Shown here piece by piece: positions 1-8,347 of a stretch of 64,000 bases of DNA. The DNA comes from Dyella tabacisoli. GTDB taxonomy: Bacteria; Pseudomonadota; Gammaproteobacteria; Xanthomonadales; Rhodanobacteraceae. Position numbers and translations under genes: made by a program. The notes beneath the pieces were generated by a model. It did no database searches, was not told where the DNA came from, and was given only the letters and a program-made list of their open reading frames with translations. Location: contig NZ_KZ857173.1 of NCBI RefSeq assembly GCF_003350925.1, positions 310,001 through 374,000 on the forward strand, given 5' to 3'. Position 1 is the stretch's first letter. The number at the start of each line of letters is the position of its first letter.

Positions 1-423
1 CATAACCGTATTTATTACTATATTTTTAAATTCAATGAAAAACAGAGTCATGTAAAAATGACTCCGCCCTCTTTACCTTGGGCGCTCTGCCTCGATGTAG
101 GTTGGGGTGAGTGCAAACGAACCCCAACGTGCGCCATGCTGGGTATCACGGCAAACCTCAATGTTGCGCAACGTTGGGCATCACTTTGTTCAGCCCAACC
201 TACCGACCGGAGGCACCTTGGTCGGCCCCTACGAAGCATCCCTCATAAGCCGGTAGCGTGCGGACCCTGCCGTAGGCGGGGTTCGTGTGGCCGGCTCGAC
301 GCAAAGACGCTTGGCCGAATCAGGCCAGTCGCACTATGTTTCGATTGCCTCGCGCGTATGGCTGTCATCTACGGACAGGAGCATAAAGCGGCTCAATGAC
401 GGGCGCTCACAGGTGATGACTCC
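1..423. other. Intergenic region with a palindromic repeat, no convincing gene
   Basis: The first 60 bases are A+T-rich, followed by a short inverted repeat (GAGTCAT, spacer, ATGACTC at about 46-67). A REP-type doublet lies at 97-203 and is listed separately. The remainder up to the phosphoesterase start is G+C-rich. Open frames here run through the repeat and resemble no protein I know. Confidence 0.6.
97..203. repeat. REP-type palindromic doublet, GTTGGGG family
   Basis: The segment starts GTAGGTTGGGGTGAGTGCAA and ends CCCAACCTAC. The two halves are inverted and imperfect, with an internal CGAACCCCAAC. The same family occurs at 2261-2340 and, perfectly conserved, at 3718-3801. Such short intergenic palindromes are typical REP/REPIN elements. 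No transposase is nearby. Confidence 0.7.
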
Positions 424-2235
424 ATGAAGGCAACGTATGTTGCGGCATTGGCTGCCGTACTACTGACCGCTGCGTTGTACCCGACAAGCCCAGCGCTGGC
501 CGCGGCATCCACTAGCGGGAACTTGCTCGTTGGCGCAGACGGCGAAGCCGCTGCATGCACCTCGGACTGGAACGCCGTGACTACCGTGCCGGGCTGGACT
601 GTGCTGCAAGGCAACCCGAGTGTCGTGTGCTACACCGCCGCCAGTTTTGCCACGCCCAGCACGCCAGCACGCGGCAAGGCGTTTATCGCCGACGGCCCCT
701 ATGGTGATTCAGCACTGAGTCAACGCGTAGATGTATCGGCAGCCAGCGCCGTTATCGATGCCGGCACGGCAAGTTATACGCTGTCCGGCTGGCTGGGCGG
801 CTACGGCGGTTACAGCGCACATACCGTGTTGAGCGCGACCTTTCTCGATGCCAACGGCAACCCGCTGGGCTCCTCGGCCACCGTACCCACCGTGACCGCG
901 GCCGATCGCGGTTACAGCAATGCTTTTCTGGCGCGGGCGATCAGCAACCCGGTACCCGCCGGCACCCGTTCGATTTCAGTGCTTTTGCGTTTCGCTGACA
1001 CCAGCGCCTCTTACAACATCGGCTATGCCGACAATCTGTCGCTTACGCTCTCCACGCCGGTGCCCGTACCCACGCTAACCGCCCCGGCAGCCAACGTGCC
1101 CGCCTTCGACCACGTGTTTGTGGTGATGATGGAGAACACCAGCTACGGGCAAGTCATCGGCGATACCACCGATGCGCCCTTTATCAACAGCCTGGCCAAT
1201 CGCGGCACCTTGTTGTTGAATTCCAGTGGAACCTACCACCCCAGCGACGAGAATTACCTCGCCATCGCCGGCGGCGACAATTTCGTGCAGGGCGCGATCT
1301 ACTATCCGAATATCCATGTCACCTCGCCGCATCTGGGTGACCGTCTGGAGGCCATCGGCAAGACCTGGAAAGCCTATGAGCAAGGCATGGGTACGCCGTG
1401 CAATACGAACAAAAACTACGATTCGTATTACGCACCCGATGATGCCCCCTTCATCAACTTCACCAATATCAGCACCAACCCCACCCGCTGCCAGGCGCAT
1501 CTGGTCGATCTAAGCCAACTCAATAACGATTTGCAGAGCATCGCCAGCACGCCGAATTTCGCCTGGCTGGCCGCCGACGATTACTACGACGGCGAAGCCT
1601 CCGGCAACGGCTCGTCGGCCAGCCTGAAGGTACAAGATGGTTGGCTGAAACAAACCCTACAGCCGATTTTCAACTCCCCCGCCTGGACCGGCCAGCACTC
1701 GCTGCTGATTCTTACCTGGGATGAGTCTGCAGATAAATCCAACAGCTCCGGCAATCACATTGCAACCATCCTGGTCGATTCACAGGGCGCCGTCCGGGCT
1801 GGCTATGGCAGCGCCGCCAGCTACAACCACTTCAGCGTGGGTCGCACGATCGAGCAGGCCCTGGGCCTTTCCGCATTGACCGCCAACGATACCTACGCCA
1901 CGCCGCTTAACGATGCGTTCGCAGCCGCCACACCGCCAGCATCGACGCCGACACTATCCACCAGCACGGCCACAGTGCCGCAAGGCGGCAACATCATGCT
2001 CGACTATGCGACCACCGACACCCAGTTGAGCGCAACCAATTGGGTGGGGATTTACAGCGCCGGCAATACACCAGGATCACAATCCTCCATCGTTTGGCAG
2101 TACGTTCCCACCGCGAATGGCAACGTGTCGTTCAACACATCGAATCTAGCGCCGGGAAGCTATACAGCGTGGTACCTGTATCAGGATGGCTATAGCGTGT
2201 TGAGTGGGCCGGTAAGTTTCAACGTATCGCCCTGA
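424..2235 (+). CDS. Secreted phosphoesterase (PF04185-type acid phosphatase / phospholipase C-like)
   Basis: The 603-residue product begins with a signal peptide (about residues 1-27, ending ALAA). A beta-rich module with the look of a galactose-binding domain covers about residues 28-210. The phosphoesterase core (about 225-500) shows the MMENTSY metal/catalytic segment, HPSDENYLAIAGGD, and the late LTWDES and GNHIATILVD segments. A C-terminal Ig-like module (about 510-603) carries WVGIY and PGSYTAWYLYQDG. The family hydrolyses phosphomonoesters or phospholipids outside the cytoplasm; the substrate here cannot be told. The gene stands alone between REP-type repeats, and a decayed copy of its 3' end lies at about 7410-7489. 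Confidence 0.85.
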   Translation: MKATYVAALAAVLLTAALYPTSPALAAASTSGNLLVGADGEAAACTSDWNAVTTVPGWTVLQGNPSVVCYTAASFATPSTPARGKAFIADGPYGDSALSQRVDVSAASAVIDAGTASYTLSGWLGGYGGYSAHTVLSATFLDANGNPLGSSATVPTVTAADRGYSNAFLARAISNPVPAGTRSISVLLRFADTSASYNIGYADNLSLTLSTPVPVPTLTAPAANVPAFDHVFVVMMENTSYGQVIGDTTDAPFINSLANRGTLLLNSSGTYHPSDENYLAIAGGDNFVQGAIYYPNIHVTSPHLGDRLEAIGKTWKAYEQGMGTPCNTNKNYDSYYAPDDAPFINFTNISTNPTRCQAHLVDLSQLNNDLQSIASTPNFAWLAADDYYDGEASGNGSSASLKVQDGWLKQTLQPIFNSPAWTGQHSLLILTWDESADKSNSSGNHIATILVDSQGAVRAGYGSAASYNHFSVGRTIEQALGLSALTANDTYATPLNDAFAAATPPASTPTLSTSTATVPQGGNIMLDYATTDTQLSATNWVGIYSAGNTPGSQSSIVWQYVPTANGNVSFNTSNLAPGSYTAWYLYQDGYSVLSGPVSFNVSP

Positions 2236-2593
2236 TCGACTCACGGCGACACCTATGACACGTTGGGGGGAGCAAAGCGAACCCCAACGTGGGCCGACCG
2301 TGACATGTTGGAGTTCGCTCACACTCACCCCAACTCCCAACCGATGCGTATGTCGTTCGTCATGGTTGCGCAAAGCACCATACACCACTACCCTGCGCAT
2401 CCCTTCCACTTCACCCGAGCGAGGTCAAGAAAACTATGAATGTTGAAGTCCTAATCCCCGCCGGGTCGACGCTGCTTCTGTCCTGATTGCTCTGCTGGCC
2501 TTCTGGCTGGCCCTCTGAGCGTTGAACCCTGGCACTCCGTTTGGCTTCCCACCTTGGGAGGTCGATACGTTCCGCTTTGCCTCAAGGGTTTTC
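2236..2593. other. Intergenic region between phosphoesterase and rsgA
   Basis: This stretch contains the diverged REP doublet at 2261-2340 and otherwise no supported gene. Around 2470-2520 one frame reads DAASVLIALLAFWLAL before a stop, like a membrane-segment remnant, but it has no start codon or partner sequence. Confidence 0.5.
2261..2340. repeat. Diverged REP doublet, GTTGGGG family
   Basis: The first arm CGTTGGGG...CCCCAACG spans 2261-2290. A degenerate inverted second copy (TGTTGGAGTTCGCTCAC...CACCCCAACT) lies at about 2307-2337. It sits directly after the phosphoesterase stop codon and is less conserved than the copy at 3718-3801. Confidence 0.65.
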
Positions 2594-3655
2594 ATGTCTA
2601 CTCAGATTTTTTCGCTACACCAGCTTGGCTGGCGGCCGGCCTATGCTCAACATCTGACGATCGACGATTTCGAAGCGGGTTATCCAGCTCGCGTCGTCGG
2701 CGTGCATCGCAATGGATTGGCCGTGTTGTCTTCACAAGGGGCAGCCTTGGTAGCGTTGCCACCGCAACGCGCCGCGATGGCCGAAACAGCGATCACTGTC
2801 GGCGACTGGGTGATGGTCGAACAAGATGCATCGAGGATGCTGCGCCTGATCGAGCGACAGTCGTTGATTGCCCGCGTGGCAGCGGGAAGCGATCACCGCC
2901 TGCAATCCATCGCGGCCAATCTCGACACTTTGTTCATCGTTACCTCTTGTAACGACGACTTTAATCCGTCGCGCCTGGAGCGTTATCTCGCGCTTGCATT
3001 CGAGGCAGCGGTGACACCGGTGGTCATTCTCACAAAACCGGATATGTGTGCCGATGCCAACCATTATGCCGATGCCGCGCGACAGGTCGCTCCATCCGTC
3101 ACGCTATTGATGGTCAATGCCACCGATGCAACGTCTATCGCCCAACTGCGGCCTTGGCTGCAGAGCGGGCAAACGGTAGCTTTCATCGGCTCGTCCGGGG
3201 TTGGTAAATCGACACTGACGAACATGCTGGTCGGGGACACCACGCGGTTGACGGCAGCTATCCGTGAAGACGATGCCAAGGGTCGGCACACCACGACCTC
3301 ACGCGAGATGTATGCGTTAGCCTCCGGCGCGTGGGTGATCGACACGCCGGGCATGCGTGAACTTCGCATCGGAGCGGCGAGTACCGGCATGAGCGCGGTA
3401 TTTGACGACATCGAAACCCTGGCGGCGCAGTGCCGGTTTCGCGACTGCCGCCACGAGAGCGATGAAGGTTGCGCCATCGTAAGCGCCATGGCCGATGGCG
3501 AGCTGGATGGGCGGCGATTCGCCAACTACTTCAAGCTGCAACGTGAGGCCGTCAATGCGACGCTTAGCACTAAGGAACGCCATGAACGAGACCGTCAGTT
3601 CGGCACCATGTCGCGAACCGCGATGCGAGCCAAACGCGACAGACAAGGTCGTTGA
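2594..3655 (+). CDS. rsgA: Ribosome small subunit-dependent GTPase A, RsgA (YjeQ)
   Basis: RsgA is a circularly permuted GTPase that checks late maturation of the 30S subunit and releases RbfA. The 353-residue product has an N-terminal OB fold (about 25-100), the G4 motif TKPD before the P-loop (about 147-150), the P-loop GSSGVGKST (about 199-207) and DTPG (about 250-253). The C-terminal zinc knuckle is C-x4-C-x-H-x5-C (about 280-293). I chose the ATG at 2594 because AAGGG lies five bases upstream and MSTQIFSLHQLGW starts like family members; a TTG at 2522 would add 24 residues. A hairpin follows at 3671-3713. Confidence 0.95.
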   Translation: MSTQIFSLHQLGWRPAYAQHLTIDDFEAGYPARVVGVHRNGLAVLSSQGAALVALPPQRAAMAETAITVGDWVMVEQDASRMLRLIERQSLIARVAAGSDHRLQSIAANLDTLFIVTSCNDDFNPSRLERYLALAFEAAVTPVVILTKPDMCADANHYADAARQVAPSVTLLMVNATDATSIAQLRPWLQSGQTVAFIGSSGVGKSTLTNMLVGDTTRLTAAIREDDAKGRHTTTSREMYALASGAWVIDTPGMRELRIGAASTGMSAVFDDIETLAAQCRFRDCRHESDEGCAIVSAMADGELDGRRFANYFKLQREAVNATLSTKERHERDRQFGTMSRTAMRAKRDRQGR

Positions 3656-3670
3656 CGCGTTCTGAGGCAC

Positions 3671-3713
3671 AAAAAAGGGCCGCGCCATTCTTAAATGACG
3701 CGGCCCCTTTCGA
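3671..3713. terminator. Bidirectional hairpin terminator
   Basis: The stem pairs AAAGGGCCGCGCCATT with AATGACGCGGCCCCTTT around a CTTA loop, with one bulge. On the minus strand it ends in a run of six T, and on the plus strand in CCCCTTT. It lies just downstream of rsgA and can also terminate the minus-strand gene at 3808-4344. Confidence 0.75.
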
Positions 3714-3717
3714 AGCA

Positions 3718-3801
3718 CGTAGGTTGGGGTGAGCGCAAGCGAACCCCAACATGCCATTGCCTGCATCTGTTGGGGTTCGCTTGCGCTCACCCCAACCTAC
3801 G
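3718..3801. repeat. Perfect REP doublet with 34-bp arms
   Basis: The left arm at 3718-3751 begins CGTAGGTTGGGGTGAGCGCA. Its exact reverse complement lies at 3768-3801, with a 16-nt spacer. This is the best-preserved copy of the GTTGGGG family in the window and abuts the stop codon of the minus-strand gene at 3808. Confidence 0.9.
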
Positions 3802-3807
3802 CCGACC

Positions 3808-4344
3808 TCAATAGGCCATGAAGTCGCCACCGCAACTTTGCAGCTTGCAAGTCGCGGTCTGCATCTGCATCTGTATCTGTATCTGCGGAATGCTGATTGA
3901 CTTCGTATTGATCGGTGCAACGACCGCTTGCACTTGCCACTGCACGCCACCGCTTTGCGGTGCCATCACGACCTTTACCGAGCTGTCGAGATAAACCGTT
4001 TCGCCAAGCGCGGCCGCACCGTTGAACGCAAGCGGCTGCTGTGGGGTGGACACTTGTTGTGCATCGCTGCCGATGGGCAGCACCAGATACAGTCCATTCC
4101 TTGTCGCAAACGCGGCCCGCACCTGATCTTGTTGATCGTTGATCTGTACGTACTTGATCCCGTCGCGGTGAAACACGTAGACGTGCCAGTTCGGGCTTAC
4201 GCTGACGTCGGCGGCCTGGGGGTTAGTATTGCCGAGGTCGCTGACTTCGACCTGTGGTGTTGTCTGTGCATGGGCAGTCCATGCAGTAGCTGTAAGCAAC
4301 CCGATCAATAGGGCGCTGCGGAGTTTGTATTCAAAACGGATCAT
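3808..4344 (-). CDS. Exported hypothetical protein
   Basis: The 178-residue product has a clear signal peptide (MIRFEYKLRSALLIGLL, cleavage near AHAQ). A region rich in beta strands follows, with no motif I recognise. The start at 4344 is supported by GAGGG seven bases upstream. Near the C-terminus a hexanucleotide repeat (plus-strand 3858-3886) encodes alternating IQIQMQMQ, followed by a CKLQSC pair of cysteines that may form a disulfide. The gene lies 34 bp after the MASE1 sensor gene on the same strand, so the two may be cotranscribed. The function is unknown. Confidence 0.7.
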   Translation of the reverse strand: MIRFEYKLRSALLIGLLTATAWTAHAQTTPQVEVSDLGNTNPQAADVSVSPNWHVYVFHRDGIKYVQINDQQDQVRAAFATRNGLYLVLPIGSDAQQVSTPQQPLAFNGAAALGETVYLDSSVKVVMAPQSGGVQWQVQAVVAPINTKSISIPQIQIQMQMQTATCKLQSCGGDFMAY

Positions 4345-4378
4345 GACGCGGCCCTCTATGTACTTACCTGGCAACATA

Positions 4379-6037
4379 TCAATTCAAAGTGACGGGTCTA
4401 GTCGTATCGTGCAGCAATAACGCCAGACGAGCACCCTTAGGTATAGCGCGCGTATGTACTGCGCCACCATAAATGCGCGCCCGATCGCGAATTGCGTCCA
4501 GACCGAGACCGCCGACACCCAAACGATAGGTCAGCTCTTCCCTTTCATTCTGCTTCGGCTCGATGAGAGCCTTGGTACGATCGAACGTCACATCTATTCT
4601 CAGAACCACCCAGCGCCGGTCGCGCGTCTCGCCACCGCGCAGAACGATGCGCAGCTCGGTAATGGCCGGTGATGGTTCAAACAGTTGCACCACCGACTCG
4701 CAAGCAAGGCGGTAAAGCGCTATCTGTACACCGGGATCGAGCCGGCTCAAGCCACGCCCCGACAGCTCGCAATCAAACGCGATGCCCATATCGTCCATGG
4801 CCTTGGCGATGGGGCCATTTTTCAAGGTCGAGGGAAACCCGCGGCTCTGCCATGTACGCGGATAGAGGCTATCGGCCAAGCGAAAAACCTGTTGCTGCGT
4901 GGCGATGGCCTGCCGGTAGTAAGTGCGCTCTTCGGTAGCCGACAGCAAATTATGCAGACGGGCCAGGAAGCGACTGTGCGATTGTTGAATCGCGCTGCCG
5001 ACCTGCTCCAAGGCATCAGCGGTCTGCCGCATACGAAGCTCGCCCAGGTATAGACCTTGCTGGGCCAGTTGAAGCGCCAGCCGGCCATCGACCCGCTCCC
5101 GATCATCACGCGCGTGAAGCGTTGCTATACGCGCACCCAGCATCAGCAGGGTCGTGATGGCGAAGGATATAAACACCTGTGACTGCATCGTCACGACATC
5201 GAATTCCGCAGGCGTAATCAGCGCAATACCAAGGCTGGCCACTGAGCCGCCCAGGGCCGCACCACTCCAACCATGCCGCAAAGCCATCCAAGCCACCGGC
5301 ATAAACATGGCCATGCGCGCTACAAAGCTGAAGTCACCTTTCACATTGGCAGCCACCCACGTCAACAGGGTCAACGCCGGCAGCAGCAACCCTATGCTGT
5401 CGAGCACCAGGCGGTTGCTGGCCAAGCGTTTACCCAGGGTGCGAAGGCTACCCTCACGCCAAATATCCCTAAGCAGCAGGGCCAGCGGCACGATGGTAAG
5501 AATGCCCAGGTAGTTGCCCAAGAAGTACTGGCTACCCCACTGCCAGAACACCGGGTTATCGCCGGGCGCTTGCTCGCGGGCGGTGTATAAGAAACTGATG
5601 TCTCGCGCAGCAGTGGCCAGGGATACCAGCAGCGTGCACAACAGCAAGACACCGACTCGCACGGATCGTTGCCCGTCAAACAGCGACAAACGCGAGCGAG
5701 CCCAGTGAACGATAGGCATCGCCAGGGCGATCGGCGGAAAGAGCTTTATCAATGCGTACGTCGGCCCGAATTGGTCAAGGCAGTCGTAGCTGATCTGCGC
5801 CAACGGCAGCATCTCGCCAACAATCATTGCCGGCCAGTACCGATAGGGAACGAACAAAAGGCATAGCAGCCGCAATCCGGCTGGCAAAAACCAATGCGCG
5901 AATGAAACCTGCCGTAACAGCCCGTAGCTCAACGCATAAGCGGCAACCACCGCCACCTGGCGCAGCCATCCCTTACCTATCCCCATAGTCCCCTGGCTCC
6001 CATGCTCGGTTACTGTTTCCCCCTGCCTCTTGGGCAT
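4379..6037 (-). CDS. MASE1-type membrane sensor with degenerate histidine-kinase ATPase domain
   Basis: The product has about eight to nine membrane segments in its N-terminal 300 residues, in the MASE1 pattern (YALSYGLLRQ, WFLPAGLRLLCLLFVPYRYWPA). A short coiled linker and a HATPase-like C-terminal domain follow. The glycine box is present as GVGGLGLDAIRDRARIYGG, but the N-box position reads YRLACESVVQLFE without the usual Asn. The only candidate phospho-acceptor is the His in RLHNLLS. The protein may be a weak or non-catalytic sensor, and no response regulator is adjacent. The first ATG is used; an ATG at 5986, with a better-placed AGGGG, is a good alternative, and TTG at 6049 is possible. 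Confidence 0.75.
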   Translation of the reverse strand: MPKRQGETVTEHGSQGTMGIGKGWLRQVAVVAAYALSYGLLRQVSFAHWFLPAGLRLLCLLFVPYRYWPAMIVGEMLPLAQISYDCLDQFGPTYALIKLFPPIALAMPIVHWARSRLSLFDGQRSVRVGVLLLCTLLVSLATAARDISFLYTAREQAPGDNPVFWQWGSQYFLGNYLGILTIVPLALLLRDIWREGSLRTLGKRLASNRLVLDSIGLLLPALTLLTWVAANVKGDFSFVARMAMFMPVAWMALRHGWSGAALGGSVASLGIALITPAEFDVVTMQSQVFISFAITTLLMLGARIATLHARDDRERVDGRLALQLAQQGLYLGELRMRQTADALEQVGSAIQQSHSRFLARLHNLLSATEERTYYRQAIATQQQVFRLADSLYPRTWQSRGFPSTLKNGPIAKAMDDMGIAFDCELSGRGLSRLDPGVQIALYRLACESVVQLFEPSPAITELRIVLRGGETRDRRWVVLRIDVTFDRTKALIEPKQNEREELTYRLGVGGLGLDAIRDRARIYGGAVHTRAIPKGARLALLLHDTTRPVTLN

Positions 6038-6364
6038 TCCTACTAGCAAAGCCTATGAGACATGAAATCTGCGTGAAATTTGTTGGAAACAGTATAGGAA
6101 GTCGGATGTGAAGAAGGAGTCAGGGTTAACTAAAAATGTTTTTGGCTTCTATTGATTTGAGCCCTTTGATCTGGCAGCAGGTAGAGAAAGCCGCCACGCA
6201 ATCGATCGAGGACAACCGAGGAAACTCTTACGCAGGTTAGACCGCTAAGGATAAGCTGCATATGGCTGATCGAGTACCTGGAGTGCCCCAGCTTCGCAAA
6301 CCAGAGGCTTTATGAGCCTTGCGAGCCACTCCATCAAGGACATTGATCGTACATAAGGGAATGA
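6038..6364. other. Divergent intergenic region, nothing recognised
   Basis: This 327-bp region separates the minus-strand sensor gene from the plus-strand gene at 6365, so it should hold promoters for both. No strong -35/-10 pair, tRNA or palindrome stands out. The part near 6120-6160 is A+T-rich. Confidence 0.4.
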
Positions 6365-6769
6365 ATGAAACCGCTAAGCACCCGCAGCTCATTGGCTGTA
6401 CTGGCAGTAGTCATTGCCTGCGCCATGGGGGCATACCTGTACTTTGATCGACCAAGCAACAATGCGGTTGGTCTCAAAGCTGCCGAAACGATGCAGCACC
6501 GCCTCGACACCACTGCACCTATCAATCAGCTACATATGATTGTTGGACGCGTCTATGTTACGCATGCCAAAGGCAACAAGTACCAAGGGGTAGCTTTTGT
6601 CAATTTGAATGGGGACATCCATCAAGTGCCAGTCGATATAACTCTGGATGGGGAGCAGTTGCTGCTTCAAGTTCAACCAGGGTCGTTGATGTTTGCTACT
6701 CAGGAGCTATTAAAGATTAATCCTGGGGTGCCGTTAGCGGACGATCCTGTTAACGCCGGCAAGCCCTGA
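6365..6769 (+). CDS. Membrane-anchored or exported hypothetical protein
   Basis: The 134-residue product has one hydrophobic N-terminal segment (about residues 10-27, LAVLAVVIACAMGAYLYF). It probably acts as a signal anchor that places the rest in the periplasm. The remainder looks like a small beta-rich domain (VGRVYVTHAKGNKYQGVAFV). AAGGGAATG lies just ahead of the start. A strong hairpin terminator follows at 6793-6834. I do not recognise the family. Confidence 0.65.
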   Translation: MKPLSTRSSLAVLAVVIACAMGAYLYFDRPSNNAVGLKAAETMQHRLDTTAPINQLHMIVGRVYVTHAKGNKYQGVAFVNLNGDIHQVPVDITLDGEQLLLQVQPGSLMFATQELLKINPGVPLADDPVNAGKP

Positions 6770-6792
6770 CCTGTCTGTAACGATTTATTACT

Positions 6793-6834
6793 CGCCAAGG
6801 AAAAGCCCCGCGTTGGCGGGGCTTTTCCTTGGCG
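6793..6834. terminator. Strong hairpin terminator
   Basis: Two perfect 19-bp arms (CGCCAAGGAAAAGCCCCGC and its complement) flank a GTTG loop. The GCCCCGC core with an internal TTTT tract fits a rho-independent terminator for the gene ending at 6769. The symmetry would also allow it to act on the minus strand. Confidence 0.85.
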
Positions 6835-6841
6835 AACAAGA

Positions 6842-6876
6842 TGTCAAAGACGCTATTAAATGACTCTGACACCTTA
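6842..6876. repeat. GTGTCAGAG palindrome, copy 1 (diverged)
   Basis: The sequence reads TGTCAAAGACGCTATTAAAT and then GACTCTGACACCTTAC, an imperfect copy of the palindrome best seen at 10838-10883. It lies between the terminator at 6834 and the 3' end of the DUF6232 gene. Confidence 0.7.
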
Positions 6877-6925
6877 CCTCCCACTCCCGTCTCGCCACGA
6901 ATCCGGTCAGCGCTCGGCAACGGCG

Positions 6926-7330
6926 CTACGAGCGCGAGATGATCGCGTTGTTGACGGCAGCCAGGATGCGCGCAATGAAGCCACCATCCTGCGAACTGAT
7001 CGCCCGTACCTCGCCTGATGAGCTATGCAGAATAAGATGGTGCGTTGCCTTCTGGGACTTGGCGACTAGGATGCCGGCCACCAAGGTGATCGCACCAAGA
7101 ACGATACCCATCACCCACCCGTTCGATAACGCGATCAACAGAACGATCGCACCAAGAAATGCCCAACCCACTCCGGTTAATTTAGCTGGCTCCACAACCG
7201 CCTTAACCGAAGTAACCCCAGCGATAGCGTATGTGTGTCCGCTCGATACGAGCCTGGCGTTAGTGACCAGCACGTCGCCTTCTGAAAAAAACGTGCTCTC
7301 CGCGAGCGGCAGTGGCATTACATCTGACAT
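6926..7330 (-). CDS. DUF6232-like membrane protein
   Basis: The 134-residue product starts at an ATG with GGGGG four bases upstream. It shows an N-terminal beta segment (FFSEGDVLVTNARLVSSGHTYAIAGVTSV), a pair of membrane helices (about residues 50-90) and a C-terminal cytosolic strand pair (HHLILHSSSGEVRAISSQD). This layout, with ITSV/VTSV just before the hydrophobic hairpin, matches DUF6232 proteins, which have no established function. An in-frame extension further upstream runs through repeat sequence and was not used. It lies in the repeat-rich accessory stretch. Confidence 0.75.
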   Translation of the reverse strand: MSDVMPLPLAESTFFSEGDVLVTNARLVSSGHTYAIAGVTSVKAVVEPAKLTGVGWAFLGAIVLLIALSNGWVMGIVLGAITLVAGILVAKSQKATHHLILHSSSGEVRAISSQDGGFIARILAAVNNAIISRS

Positions 7331-7409
7331 ATGACCCCCTGTGACATTCCATTGATCCCCTGATCCAGCATACGACAATGTACGGCACACGACATATTCA
7401 GAGCCAGTC

Positions 7410-7489
7410 GTTCCTATGCGTGGCGTTGAATACGTCAAATTGATCGCCGGGAAGTTATACGGCCTGGCACCTTTATCAGGATGGATTAA
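7410..7489 (+). pseudogene. Decayed 3' fragment of a phosphoesterase paralogue
   Basis: One plus-strand frame reads VALNTSN-stop-SPGSYTAWHLYQDGL. The C-terminus of the phosphoesterase at 424-2235 reads VSFNTSNLAPGSYTAWYLYQDGY. The nucleotides also align base for base over about 60 positions. The fragment carries an internal TGA and ends exactly where the repeat copy at 7488-7533 begins. The left limit is approximate, because similarity fades before about 7410. Confidence 0.75.
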
Positions 7490-7533
7490 GGCGTCAGAGA
7501 CACTTATTAAATGACTTTGACACCTTAGATTTT
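7488..7533. repeat. GTGTCAGAG palindrome, copy 2
   Basis: The sequence reads AAGGCGTCAGAGACACTTAT followed by TAAATGACTTTGACACCTTAGATT. It directly follows the decayed phosphoesterase fragment and lies about 110 bp before the reductase gene. Confidence 0.8.
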
Positions 7534-7641
7534 TCGGACCGTGTCGAAATGTGCACCCGCCGTTCGTCGTTGTTCTATGAGGAGGCCAAATCGACATTGA
7601 CATCCTAGCTCTACCAACTAGCGCAAGACTAAGGAGGAATT

Positions 7642-8310
7642 GTGGCTGCCTCAACGGCAACAAAGAGAAAGCTGATATTGAAGATGTCCGTCTCCCTGGA
7701 CGGCTTTGTCGGCGGACCTAACGGCGAGATTGACTGGATATTTAGGACAATGGGCGATCCCACCGCCGGGGAGTGGATTGTCAATACGCTTCGCGAAGCC
7801 GGCGCGCACATGATGGGGAGCCGCACCTATTACGACATGGCGGCGTTCTGGCCGTATTCGGACTCCCCGCTTGCCCCGGCGATGAACGACATTTCCAAGA
7901 TCATTTTTTCGAGGAAAGGGATTAAGGACGGTACGCAGGTGGATCGGACGACACGTGCGCTCGCCGATGCAAAAGCGGATCGCATTGGGGGGCGGCCTGG
8001 CGTCACGCCAACAGCCGTGGTCCTGCAGTCCTGGGCCGAACCCACGGTGGCAAGCGGCGATCTCGCGGAGGAAGTTCTCCGACTGAAGGAACAGCCGGGC
8101 AATTTCATTCTTGCGCATGGAGGCGCTCAGTTCGCCCAAAGCCTCGTTGCATCCGGCCTCATTGATGAATATCGACTCGTCATTCATCCGATTGTACTAG
8201 GACGAGGCCAACCTCTGTTCTCCAGACTATACAGCCCAGTTGATCTGCGCCTAATCAGCACGACTCCCTTCGGCTCTGGCGTCGTGGCAACCGTTTACCA
8301 GCCGGCATGA
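7642..8310 (+). CDS. Dihydrofolate reductase family protein (RibD C-terminal-like)
   Basis: The 222-residue product belongs to the RibD C-terminal/DHFR-like fold: LILKMSVSLDGFVGGPNGEIDW at the N-terminus, MMGSRTYYDMAAFWP, and the nucleotide-binding ILAHGGAQFAQSLVASGLIDEYRLVIHPIVLG near the C-terminus. Such proteins are NAD(P)H-dependent reductases of unknown physiological substrate. The GTG start is well supported by AGGAGG five bases upstream. It is a single gene flanked by repeat copies. Confidence 0.88.
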   Translation: MAASTATKRKLILKMSVSLDGFVGGPNGEIDWIFRTMGDPTAGEWIVNTLREAGAHMMGSRTYYDMAAFWPYSDSPLAPAMNDISKIIFSRKGIKDGTQVDRTTRALADAKADRIGGRPGVTPTAVVLQSWAEPTVASGDLAEEVLRLKEQPGNFILAHGGAQFAQSLVASGLIDEYRLVIHPIVLGRGQPLFSRLYSPVDLRLISTTPFGSGVVATVYQPA

Positions 8311-8347
8311 ACCGTCGCGCGTGGACGACGAGAAATAACCGTGGAAT

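Noticed and set aside
58-399. A 113-residue plus-strand frame (and its antisense) at the left edge
   Set aside because: It runs straight through the REP doublet, has no ribosome-binding site and no protein-like hydrophobic pattern.
3666-3805. Possible CRISPR-like or structured RNA at the paired palindromes
   Set aside because: There are only two inverted arms and a separate terminator hairpin, with no regularly spaced direct repeats.
7331-7663. In-frame upstream extension of the DUF6232 gene
   Set aside because: It passes through a palindrome copy and the decayed phosphoesterase fragment. The ATG at 7330 has a good ribosome-binding site and matches the family start.
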